A stretch of 64,000 bases of DNA from NCBI GenBank assembly GCA_043747595.1, contig JAYTOX010000021.1:16369-80368 (forward strand), in the 5' to 3' direction. The DNA comes from JADKIH01 sp043747595. Lineage in GTDB: Bacteria > Bacteroidota > Bacteroidia > AKYH767-A > 2013-40CM-41-45. Shown piece after piece: positions 1 through 8,200 of the stretch. Position 1 is the stretch's first letter. Each line of letters begins with the position of its first letter. The notes beneath the pieces were generated by a model. It was not told the origin of the DNA and searched no databases. It saw nothing but the letters and a program-made list of their open reading frames with translations. The position numbers and the translations under genes were made by a program.

Positions 1-308
1 TTTGATCTAGGCCGCTGCTGAAAAGTTGGAAGACGAGATTAACTTGAACTGCTAATTCTCTAGTCGGTACTAACACCAAAATTTGAGCACTTCTGTTTTT
101 GGGCTTATTTTTATCTTGAAGATTCATCAAGATGGGCAACACATAACTTGCAGTTTTTCCTGAGCCCGTTTTAGAAATTCCTAATACATCTTTCTTTTTT
201 AAGATGAGCGGAATTGCAGCACTCTGTATTGGATATGGCTCCGAATACTTTTGTTCAACTAATACTTTTAGTAAAGCCGGCGATAAGCCTAAATTGGAAA
301 AAGGCATT
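1..308 (-). CDS. DEAD-box RNA helicase, N-terminal part (runs off the window)
   Basis: Reading the minus strand from an ATG at 308 gives an open frame that runs to the window edge, so about 102 residues of the N-terminus are present and the rest is missing. The start PFSNLGLSPALLKVL followed by PYPIQSAAIP is a Q motif, SKTGSGKTASYVLP is motif I (Walker A), and VPTRELAVQV is motif Ia. These identify an ATP-dependent RNA helicase of the DEAD-box family, close to the RhlE/CshA type used in ribosome assembly, cold growth or mRNA decay. The DEAD motif itself lies outside the window, so the subgroup cannot be fixed. It lies downstream of the J-domain gene on the same strand, with a hairpin between them. 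Confidence 0.9.
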
Positions 309-365
309 AAGGATTTATTAAGTATTCGATTGAAATAAATGACTTGAAAAATAAAATTAGATTAA

Positions 366-395
366 GTTGAACAAATAAATATTTTATTGTTCAAC
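366..395 (-). terminator. Hairpin between the J-domain gene and the helicase
   Basis: A perfect 9-bp stem, GTTGAACAA at 366-374 against TTGTTCAAC at 387-395, encloses an AT-rich 12-nt loop. It lies 58 bases past the stop of the upstream minus-strand gene, so it probably ends that transcript. No strong T-run follows, so the terminator call is tentative. Confidence 0.4.
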
Positions 396-452
396 AAGAA
401 ATTATTTAGCCTGAAATAAAATTGAAAAAGCAGATTCCTACTCAAAAAAAAT

Positions 453-905
453 CTACGCTTCTACCAATTCGCTTTTTTTAATATTTCGATGGAGGTAAGA
501 ATGAAATATATGACGACGTGCAAATCGTGCTGGAATAGGCGTGCTAATTAAATTACCATATATTTTTTTAGGAACTCCAAAATATTCATAAACGCTTCCG
601 TCTTGAAAAGTTACTTTCAATGTTTGTCCTTTATAAGAAAAATCATCGATACCCGAAGTACTTGTAGTTTGTGTATAGTTTTCAGAATTCTGAGCGTGAG
701 TTTCCGGAGAGATACTCACCAAAAAATGATACGCTTCAATAATATGTTTACTTTTCTCCGCTGCCATTTCCGCTTGCTCATCGTTTACTTGAAACTTGTC
801 GGGATGCCATTCTTTCATCAAATTACGATAAGTAACTTTTAATACGCTGAGATCAGCATTTTGATCAACATTAAATAATTTTCTACTATCAAGAATCCTT
901 TTCAT
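453..905 (-). CDS. J-domain protein with C-terminal KTSC domain
   Basis: This 150-residue protein begins with a J domain: the HPD tripeptide that stimulates DnaK ATPase is at about residues 34-36, preceded by the helix II pattern LKVTYRNLMKEW. A linker rich in Ser, Thr and Gln (about 65-85) leads to a C-terminal block of about 60 residues, with DGSVYEYFGVP and a final Y-L-H stretch, which matches the small KTSC domain. It has no zinc-finger or substrate-binding DnaJ domains, so it is a type III J protein and not the housekeeping DnaJ. KTSC domains also occur alone or fused to nucleic-acid enzymes, and their function is unclear. A role in bringing DnaK to a specific client is inference. Confidence 0.8.
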   Translation of the reverse strand: MKRILDSRKLFNVDQNADLSVLKVTYRNLMKEWHPDKFQVNDEQAEMAAEKSKHIIEAYHFLVSISPETHAQNSENYTQTTSTSGIDDFSYKGQTLKVTFQDGSVYEYFGVPKKIYGNLISTPIPARFARRHIFHSYLHRNIKKSELVEA

Positions 906-1208
906 CGTTTTTTATTAATCAGTCTAATTGTTTTTTTATTTTTTAAGCTACTATTTCAATCTATCATGTTCCATTTTTGCCTGGATATTCAGCAATAAAA
1001 CCGATTTCTTTAGCTAAAAAGCATAAATTATCAAATTTTTCATGCCGGACAATTGTCAATCTGCGGCGAAAGTACACTTTTTTTTCGTTTTCGTTTAGTT
1101 TTTTTTAGCATTCTCATCTAACACAAGCAATTAGCTTAATAATTCAACCATCAATAACCTATCTTTATTGCAAATTATCATTCCCAATTCTAACTGAACA
1201 ATTATCGG
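906..1208. other. Intergenic region between divergent genes
   Basis: This AT-rich stretch separates the minus-strand J-domain gene from the plus-strand ABC exporter. On the minus strand, TACTTTCG at 1067-1074 resembles the Bacteroidota -7 element (TAnnTTTG with one change) and could drive the J-domain gene with a leader of about 160 nt. I see no clear -33 TTG, no plus-strand promoter, and no RNA gene. Confidence 0.4.
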
Positions 1209-2144
1209 TTGTTGATGTTCCATTCATATATGCAGGCAGGAGAAAAAATTATTGAGATAAAAAACCTTGTTAAGTATTATGGAAAAATTTGTGCGCTTTC
1301 GGACATTTCATTCGATGTATTTCAAGGCGATGTATTTGGTTTTTTAGGCCCCAATGGTGCCGGTAAAAGCACAACGATTCGTTCAATGCTTTCTTTGATT
1401 TCGTCTACCTCCGGGCAAATAAAAATTTTCAACAAAGACCTTCACCTCCATCGAAATTCTATTCTATCGGAAATTGGATGTATTGTAGAGAAACCAGATT
1501 TCTATAAATATCTCTCTGCTCAAAAAAATCTTGAAATTTTAGCGCGTTTATCAAATAAAAAAGTTAGCCAATCAAAAATTCAAGAAATAATTGAATTCGT
1601 AGGATTAAAAGGTAGAGAAAAGGATAAGGTTCTCAGCTATTCTCATGGAATGCGACAACGACTCGGAATTGCTCAAACATTAATTCATGACCCACAACTT
1701 ATCATTTTAGATGAGCCAACAACCGGACTAGACCCACAAGGTATAATTGATATCCGAAATCTAATACTCCAATTAAAAAATGAACGCAATAAAACAATTG
1801 TATTAAGCTCACATATTTTATCAGAAATAGAATTGATAGCAAATAGAATGGTAATTATTAATAAAGGAAAAGTTATTGTTCAAGGTGAGGTAAAGGAATT
1901 ACTAGATGAAAGTAAACTAATTGTTACTTTTTCTGTAGATCGTAGTGTAGATGCTATTCAACTTTTAAACAAACACTTTCCTTCTACTCTTGAGCATTCA
2001 AGTAATGATCAAGTTAATGTATCTGTATCGAAAGATATGATCTCAGAAATTAATAAAATGTTTTGTGATAATAATATTCAAGTTAGTGGTATAGAAGCGA
2101 AACGAAAATTGGAAGACTATTTTTTAAAATTAATAAACAACTGA
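1209..2144 (+). CDS. ABC-2 type exporter, ATP-binding subunit
   Basis: This 311-residue ATPase powers a membrane exporter. Walker A is GPNGAGKST at residues 47-55, the ABC signature SHGMRQR is at 145-151, Walker B LIILDEP is at 164-170, and the switch histidine is H202. The length and the C-terminal extension after residue 220 fit the CcmA/NatA/bacitracin-exporter group that pairs with ABC-2 permeases. The true start may be the ATG at 1230 (MQAGEKIIEIKN), because the first seven residues are not typical. Its stop codon overlaps the start of the permease gene (TGATG), so the two are translationally coupled. The substrate is unknown; the LolA-like protein that follows points to something destined for the envelope. 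Confidence 0.9.
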   Translation: MLMFHSYMQAGEKIIEIKNLVKYYGKICALSDISFDVFQGDVFGFLGPNGAGKSTTIRSMLSLISSTSGQIKIFNKDLHLHRNSILSEIGCIVEKPDFYKYLSAQKNLEILARLSNKKVSQSKIQEIIEFVGLKGREKDKVLSYSHGMRQRLGIAQTLIHDPQLIILDEPTTGLDPQGIIDIRNLILQLKNERNKTIVLSSHILSEIELIANRMVIINKGKVIVQGEVKELLDESKLIVTFSVDRSVDAIQLLNKHFPSTLEHSSNDQVNVSVSKDMISEINKMFCDNNIQVSGIEAKRKLEDYFLKLINN

Positions 2145-2986
2145 TGTTTTTAAAAAGTGTTTATAATGAATTTCTGAAAATTGCTTCAAAGCCGAGAAGT
2201 TATATTGGTTTAGGTGCAATCACACTAATAATAGGTGTTATCCTCTTTGCAATGCGAGTAGATGGAATGACTTACATTTCCTTTATCACTGCTCCTTTCG
2301 AGCAATCGTTAAGTTTCGGTGGTGAAATTCTGAATGGTAATCTCATGGCATTTATTATTCTGCAGATGCTCATCATTCACATACCGCTATTAATTGCATT
2401 TGTAACAGGCGATTTAATTTCAGGTGAAGGTGCAATGGGTACAATTCGTTTACTACTTACAAAGCCAATTTCTCGTTCAGGAATATTACTTAGTAAATAT
2501 GTTGCCGGTTGCTTTTATACCTTAATTGTACTGTTGTGGATGGCGCTGATGGCCATATTTGTTGGGAAAGTAATGTTTGGTAGCGGCGACTTGATGGTTC
2601 TTAAAAGTGATGGTTTAACTATTATTCAAGCACATGATGTTGGCATCCGTTTCTTTTATGGCTTTACAGTTGCTTACTTAGCTTTAGTAATGATTGCTAC
2701 ATTGTCTCTTACTCTTTCGTGTTTCTCTGATAATTCTATCGGACCTATTGTTTCTACTATGGGCTTAATTATTTTACTTACTATTATCAGTACGCTCGAT
2801 GTTCCGGTTTTTACTCGACTACAACCTTTTTTATTTACTACTCATATGGCTGCATGGAGAAGTTTCTTTGAAGATCCTATCCCCTACGAGCAAATTAAAA
2901 CTTCTATCATGGTTTTAGTTGGTCATATTGTCGTGTTACTTACCATCGCCTTAGTTAAGTTCAATAAGAAAGATATTTTATCGTGA
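2144..2986 (+). CDS. ABC-2 type exporter, permease subunit
   Basis: This 280-residue integral membrane protein has about six hydrophobic helices: one near residues 20-40, one near 65-90 (FIILQMLIIHIPLLIAFVTG) and further ones at about 120-140, 170-195, 200-215 and 255-275. The segment SGEGAMGTIRLLLTKPISRS after the second helix is the cytoplasmic coupling-helix pattern of ABC-2 permeases (NosY/NatB-like). It overlaps the ATPase gene by one base and the next gene by four, so the three form one transcription unit. There is no large extracytoplasmic domain, unlike the lipoprotein-releasing LolC/E or MacB types. The substrate cannot be read from the sequence. Confidence 0.88.
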   Translation: MFLKSVYNEFLKIASKPRSYIGLGAITLIIGVILFAMRVDGMTYISFITAPFEQSLSFGGEILNGNLMAFIILQMLIIHIPLLIAFVTGDLISGEGAMGTIRLLLTKPISRSGILLSKYVAGCFYTLIVLLWMALMAIFVGKVMFGSGDLMVLKSDGLTIIQAHDVGIRFFYGFTVAYLALVMIATLSLTLSCFSDNSIGPIVSTMGLIILLTIISTLDVPVFTRLQPFLFTTHMAAWRSFFEDPIPYEQIKTSIMVLVGHIVVLLTIALVKFNKKDILS

Positions 2987-3678
2987 AAAAAATAATTCTA
3001 CCACTATTAGTTTTTATTTTGTTTAATGATGTCTTTGGCCAAGGCATTTCTGCTCCTTTGTTGCTCGAACTTGTCAACAAAAAAACATTAAAAGCGAAAG
3101 ATTATTCTGTAGACGCTGCCATAAAAGTTGATTTACCTTTTTTGAAAATGCTCCCTATTACTGCCAAAATTTATTTCAAACAAAAGGATAAGTTTAAGAT
3201 CGATTCTAAATCTATTTCTATTTTACCACGACAAAGTTTTGACCAGCTTACAACTTTGCTCCAAAACCCAACTTCTTTTTCGTCAATGATCCAAAATACG
3301 GAAATGATTGGCAATACTGAAACCAAAGTTGTTAGTATTCTTCCATTTTCTGACACTACAGATTTGATACTGGGTCGACTTTGGATTGACCCTCTAAATT
3401 TATTAGTGCTTAAATCGCAATTAACCAGCAAAAGTAACGGAACAATTCTCACCGAATATTTTTATGGAAGTCAATCTGAATTTGGATTACCTGATCGTAT
3501 GATTTTCACCGTAGATATTAAAAAATTTAAGATCCCTAAAAGTGTTACAATCGATATCAATAATTCAAAACCAACAAAGGAGACGAAAGAAAAGCAGGGA
3601 AAAATTTTCATTTCTCTCAGCAATTATTCAGTAAACCGAGGAATTGCAGATAGCATTTTTAAGAAAAAGCAAGAATAA
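2983..3678 (+). CDS. Periplasmic LolA-like protein, third gene of the ABC-2 unit
   Basis: The gene starts with GTG inside the stop of the permease gene (GTGA), which fits tight coupling. The 231-residue product has a signal peptide, with MKKIILPLLVFILFNDVFG followed by likely cleavage before QG, and no lipobox. The remainder looks like one beta-rich domain with alternating strands (KIYFKQKDKFKIDSKSISIL; RLWIDPLNLLVLKSQL; LTEYFYG), resembling the LolA/LolB/YdgA-type half-barrel used to carry or bind lipidated molecules. The fold is an inference from strand pattern and layout; I do not recognise a precise family. The coupling to an exporter suggests that it accepts or modifies the exported substrate in the periplasm. 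Confidence 0.6.
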   Translation: MKKIILPLLVFILFNDVFGQGISAPLLLELVNKKTLKAKDYSVDAAIKVDLPFLKMLPITAKIYFKQKDKFKIDSKSISILPRQSFDQLTTLLQNPTSFSSMIQNTEMIGNTETKVVSILPFSDTTDLILGRLWIDPLNLLVLKSQLTSKSNGTILTEYFYGSQSEFGLPDRMIFTVDIKKFKIPKSVTIDINNSKPTKETKEKQGKIFISLSNYSVNRGIADSIFKKKQE

Positions 3679-3690
3679 TAATATTATCGA

Positions 3691-4902
3691 TTAACTTTTC
3701 ATTTTAATTGTATGACCTAATTTATCGCGCTTTGTAATCAAATAATTTTCATTGTGACTGTTGCTCTGAATTTCAATAGGAATAACTTGAGAGATTTCTA
3801 ATCCGTAACCAATCAATCCGGCTCTCTTCTTGGGATTATTCGTCATCAATTTCATTTTTGTAATTCCTAAATCACGAATAATTTGTGCACCTACACCATA
3901 ATCACGCTCATCACTTTCAAAGCCAAGTTGAATGTTTGCTTCTACTGTGTCGAGCCCCTGTTCCTGCAATTTATAAGCTTTCAATTTATTTAATAGTCCT
4001 ATTCCTCTTCCTTCTTGATTCATATAAACTACGACGCCCTTTCCTTCTTTCTCTATCATTTCCATCGCGCTGTGAAGTTGTGGTCCGCAATCGCATCTAC
4101 ACGATCCGAAAATATCACCGGTAATGCATGATGAGTGAACGCGAACCAATACAGGTTCGTCGGGTTTCCAAGTTCCTTTTACCAACGCAAGATGTTCCTG
4201 GCCGGTAGTAACTTGTTTGTAGGCTATCAGATCAAAATCGCCGAAGATTGTAGGTAGTTTTACTGTTACTTCTTTTTCTATCAAGCTTTCTTTTTGCAAT
4301 CGGTAAGAAATAAGATCTTCAATAGAGATAATCGACAAATTAAATTTTTGTGCGATCTGAATAAGGTCTGGTAAGCGAGCCATCGTTCCATCTTCATTCA
4401 TAATTTCAACCAATGTTCCTGCTGGAGCAGCTCCCGAAAGTCTTGCTAGGTCTATGGTTGCTTCGGTATGTCCCGCCCTTCTTAGTACACCACCTTTTTT
4501 TGCTCGTAATGGAAAAATATGTCCTGGTCGTCCTAGCTCTTCTTGTTTTGTATCCGGATTAATAAGTGCTTTAATTGTTTTTGACCTATCTGAAGCAGAG
4601 ATACCGGTTGTTGTTCCATAACCTCTTAAATCGACAGATACAGTGAATTGCGTCTCGTGTGAAGAAGTATTTTGGCTAACCATTAATGGCAAATTCAAGT
4701 CGGCACATCGTTCTTCGGTTAATGCAACACAAATCAAACCTCTTCCATGAGTTGCCATAAAATTAACGACTTCAGGTGTTGAATTTTCTGCCGTGGTAAT
4801 AAAGTCTCCTTCGTTTTCGCGATTAGCATCATCAACTACTATTATAACCTTGCCATTTTTAAGATCACTAATGGCCTGGTCGATCGTATTAAACTTAAAC
4901 AT
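3691..4902 (-). CDS. ribBA: Bifunctional DHBP synthase / GTP cyclohydrolase II
   Basis: This enzyme catalyses two entry reactions of riboflavin synthesis: ribulose 5-phosphate to 3,4-dihydroxy-2-butanone 4-phosphate (N-terminal half) and GTP ring opening (C-terminal half). Residues 1-200 hold the RibB motifs DDANRENEGD (24-33), RPGHIFPL (125-132) and RRAGHTEATIDL (141-152). Residues 205-403 hold RibA: zinc cysteines C259, C270 and C272, then the GTP-binding stretch NQEGRGIGLLNKLKAYKLQ. All key residues are present and the length of 403 is normal for the fusion. It stands alone here; the later-acting ribH is about 54 kb away. I saw no FMN riboswitch in its upstream region. Confidence 0.97.
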   Translation of the reverse strand: MFKFNTIDQAISDLKNGKVIIVVDDANRENEGDFITTAENSTPEVVNFMATHGRGLICVALTEERCADLNLPLMVSQNTSSHETQFTVSVDLRGYGTTTGISASDRSKTIKALINPDTKQEELGRPGHIFPLRAKKGGVLRRAGHTEATIDLARLSGAAPAGTLVEIMNEDGTMARLPDLIQIAQKFNLSIISIEDLISYRLQKESLIEKEVTVKLPTIFGDFDLIAYKQVTTGQEHLALVKGTWKPDEPVLVRVHSSCITGDIFGSCRCDCGPQLHSAMEMIEKEGKGVVVYMNQEGRGIGLLNKLKAYKLQEQGLDTVEANIQLGFESDERDYGVGAQIIRDLGITKMKLMTNNPKKRAGLIGYGLEISQVIPIEIQSNSHNENYLITKRDKLGHTIKMKS

Positions 4903-4921
4903 AGCTATAAATTATAGGCGA

Positions 4922-4929
4922 CAAAGTTA
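4922..4929 (-). promoter_or_regulatory. -7 promoter element of ribBA
   Basis: The minus strand reads TAACTTTG, an exact match to TAnnTTTG, 19 bases before the ribBA ATG. I see no good -33 TTG at the expected spacing. Confidence 0.45.
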
Positions 4930-5174
4930 ATAAACTTAGTTGGTTGTCTGATTTTTAATTATAAATCCAATTATAGCAGAATAACACTTCCCTCCTTACA
5001 AAGTTTTAGTGCTAAAAAATTAGTTAATAGTGAAAAAATCAGAGAAAAGTAATTGAGGAGGTTTCAATTTTCGAAAGTGATTGCAAATGTAAGATTGAAT
5101 GAAAAAGAAGCTACTATCAACTCTTGAAAGCTATAATATTGTATTCATAACCTAAACATTGAATGGTTTAACTA

Positions 5175-5231
5175 CAACCCCGTAAGGTTGACTTCAAAAG
5201 ATGGCAAGTCCCGTAAGACTTCCATCTTTTG
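5175..5231. repeat. REP-like doublet: two hairpins with identical CCGTAA loops
   Basis: Two adjacent palindromes share the same six-base loop. The first is CAACC-CCGTAA-GGTTG at 5175-5190. The second is CAAAAGATGG(c)AAGTC at 5195-5210, loop CCGTAA at 5211-5216, and GACTTCCATCTTTTG at 5217-5231, a 15-bp stem with one bulged C. The second hairpin abuts the tamB stop codon and may also act as its terminator. An identical loop on two different stems is the sort of structure seen in extragenic palindromic (REP/BIME) elements spread by RAYT transposases, which are common in Bacteroidota. No RAYT gene lies in the window. The rest of 4903-5231 holds only the ribBA promoter element. Confidence 0.6.
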
Positions 5232-8200
5232 TTATTTAGGGATAGCTGTATTGTTTTCAGCTTCATTATTTTTTGCTCGCCAATTTTTTATTAAATCGGA
5301 AAATGAATTGAAATCTTTTCTATAAAAAACACCCAAACCTTGAGTATAGGGTGATTGAGAATAATTAATAATATTATCGGCATTTGATCTGTTAAATCCT
5401 TTTATCCTAAATCGACCATCTTCGCTTACTTTGTATTCAGCATTAAAGTCACCTACCACAGAACTTGTCGCATAACTTTGTGTGCTACTTAAATAACCTA
5501 CGTTTCCTTCGAAGGTAAGTCGATCGTTTAAAATTGATTTACTCAAAATTACCTGAAACTCTTCGCTACTATAAGTGTCTTTAGCGCGGTAATTAAAACC
5601 AATATTGACATCTTTACTCAGTTGCCCAAGCCAATTGCTCACTTGATTACTCAACAATTCACTTGCGCTAGCTCCTGCTCCTGCTCCTGCATCTAATCGC
5701 CCAACTTGTCCTGGACCAGTTTGCGGAATAAATTGGTTCAGCACCAATAAACCAAACATCTGCTTGTTAATTTCTTGTTCAGAATTAAGAATAGTTTTCA
5801 CTAAACCTTCTGCTGTTGGATCAAGTCCCTTAACTGTTATTTCGTAACTAATTGTAGGATTCATCAATTTATTGGTAAGAAACAAACGACATTCAACCGG
5901 AATCCTTCGCTTATAACTGCTGTCTGCAAGTAAATTATAGAGCGACGATGTATTTACAATATAAACAGCACTCATGTCTACATTCGCTTCGTATGGATCG
6001 CCGGCCCATGTAATCTTACTTCCCGGATCGATCGTAAACTTTTTATTGATTAAATTTTGCAGTGTAAATAGATAATCTCCTTTTTCAATAATATATGTTC
6101 CATACATATTAAAATTTCCTGCCGTATTAATATCGAGTTTTAAACTACCTGTTCCACTTCCGGAAATTACGTCACCAATTTTTTCATCAAAGATAATATT
6201 GATCAACGCGTTTCTATTCATATCCAAATTCATATTTAATTTTACCCCTGAAAGGTCAACACGATTGCCTCTGCCACCTTTTAATGTTGAATCAGCTGAC
6301 TTGTCAATAAAACTAATATATTCGCTCTTACTTAAATCGCTTGATGTGTTTAATGGTATGTTTACAACAGTCCCTTTACTTGGACTCATAGATATATCCA
6401 TATTCATATTTTCAAGGGGGCCATAAAAATGTGCATAGCCAGAAGCATTTGCTATGCCATAATAAAGGGAGTTGTCGAGCGCTGTCGTATTTAACACTTG
6501 AAATTTTTCCGCATTCATATCCGCATCAAATCTAAAGTCTCTAAAAAATCGATGAGTAACTTTACCATTTACAATTGCTTCGTTTCCGTTATCGTCGTTA
6601 AGTTTCAAATTGTTTATTAAAAAATTATTGTCATTTACTTTTACTTCTGTTGTAAAGCTGTAATGTGTCTGTAAGTAATTAATAAGTAAACTCATTTTAT
6701 TAAGTACTAAATTTCCGTTGAACATCGGTTTTGAAAAAGTTCCGGTAAGATGAAGGTCGGCGTTAATTTTTCCATATAGATTTGTAAAAATATCGGCGAT
6801 GTATTTTTCTATTGGGTGGATATACAAATTATTAAGAGTAATTTTGTAATCGAGATTATCTTCTTCTTTAGATAAATAATATTTACCGGTTATGTCTATA
6901 ATTTTTGCTGTTCCCTTTACTGCAGAAATAGTTGATGTTAGAATTTCCTTTTCATTGTCGTACGCTGAAGTAATAGACATATTTCCTATTGTATCTTTAT
7001 TCACCGTTAAGGTATTTATTTGCAGATCGGATTCTATTTGTAATTTGTGATATACATCAGACAGATGTAATTGTCCGCTCATTTCTCCACTCAGAAAATC
7101 TTTGTCTGCTTTTGCTATTGTATTTATATGCGAAAGACCGAAATTAGAGAGCAATACATTTAATTTATCAGAAGGGTTTTCACTTATTCTTCCACTCACC
7201 GATATTGATTCTGCACCTTTCACAAAAAATAAATGATTAATATCAATCAATGATGAATCGAACACAATTGAATTGAGCTCGTCTAATTTCCACTGCTGAT
7301 TTTCTACTACTAAATAAGAACTATCAATTTTTAAATCGAATTTCGAAGAATTATCAAAATGAATACTACCATTTAATCGTGCTCGGTTTATGAAAGTATC
7401 TCTATCTGCCAATTGAATTTTAAATCCAATTTGATTGTTTTTTGTAAGTGCATTAATTACTGGTAACTCAATGATTGAATTGGCATCTTTATCGGATACT
7501 CGTTTAGCCTTAGCAATGAGATCCATTTTGTCGCGGTCAGTTGATGAAGTAATTGACAGCGAATCAAAAACTAATCCTTTAAATCGTACATAGGGTGTGT
7601 TAAGTTTCAAATTGAAATCATACTGAGAGCTGTTGAAATGCCCGGATATAATTGTATTTGGTGCAAAATCCCACGATGGTAAAAAATTTTCTGTAATTAC
7701 ATTTAAGTTTTTCAACTTTATTTCATAGGTGAAATTTTGATTGCTTTGAAAAGATTTTTTTGGAAGTATAACTGATGGTAAATAACGTGGAATAATTTCT
7801 TTGAAGGCATCTCCTATTGTAGCAAATTCAAAAATTCCAACACAATGCGCATCTAAGTTATCGGAGTTAATATCTACTGTTCGCGTTCCATTCTCTTGCG
7901 ATGAATGGATATCGATATTGTTGATATGATATAGTTTTTTACCCGATTTGAGATTCGTGTTTTTAATAAGTATTTCTCCAACTATATTGTCAGGTTTATT
8001 TCCGATAAATCGTGTGCTGATATAGGTTTGAAGTACATTGCTTCCATTCAGTTTAAATAAATTTAGTGAATCGAGTTGTGCTCTTTTTATATCTGCCACA
8101 AAATTAAACTCAGGAAGAGTCGATCGGAAATCTATCGACCCAAGAAAGTCAAATTGAACATTTGGTTCATTAACAGATAAAGTTCCATTGAATAATTTTT

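Noticed and set aside
4903..5174. FMN riboswitch upstream of ribBA
   Set aside because: No RFN-type conserved blocks are present; only a promoter element was found.
5195..5231. Reading the hairpin after tamB as only a transcription terminator
   Set aside because: It may stop tamB, but the neighbouring hairpin with the same loop, and the lack of a T-run, fit a palindromic repeat better.
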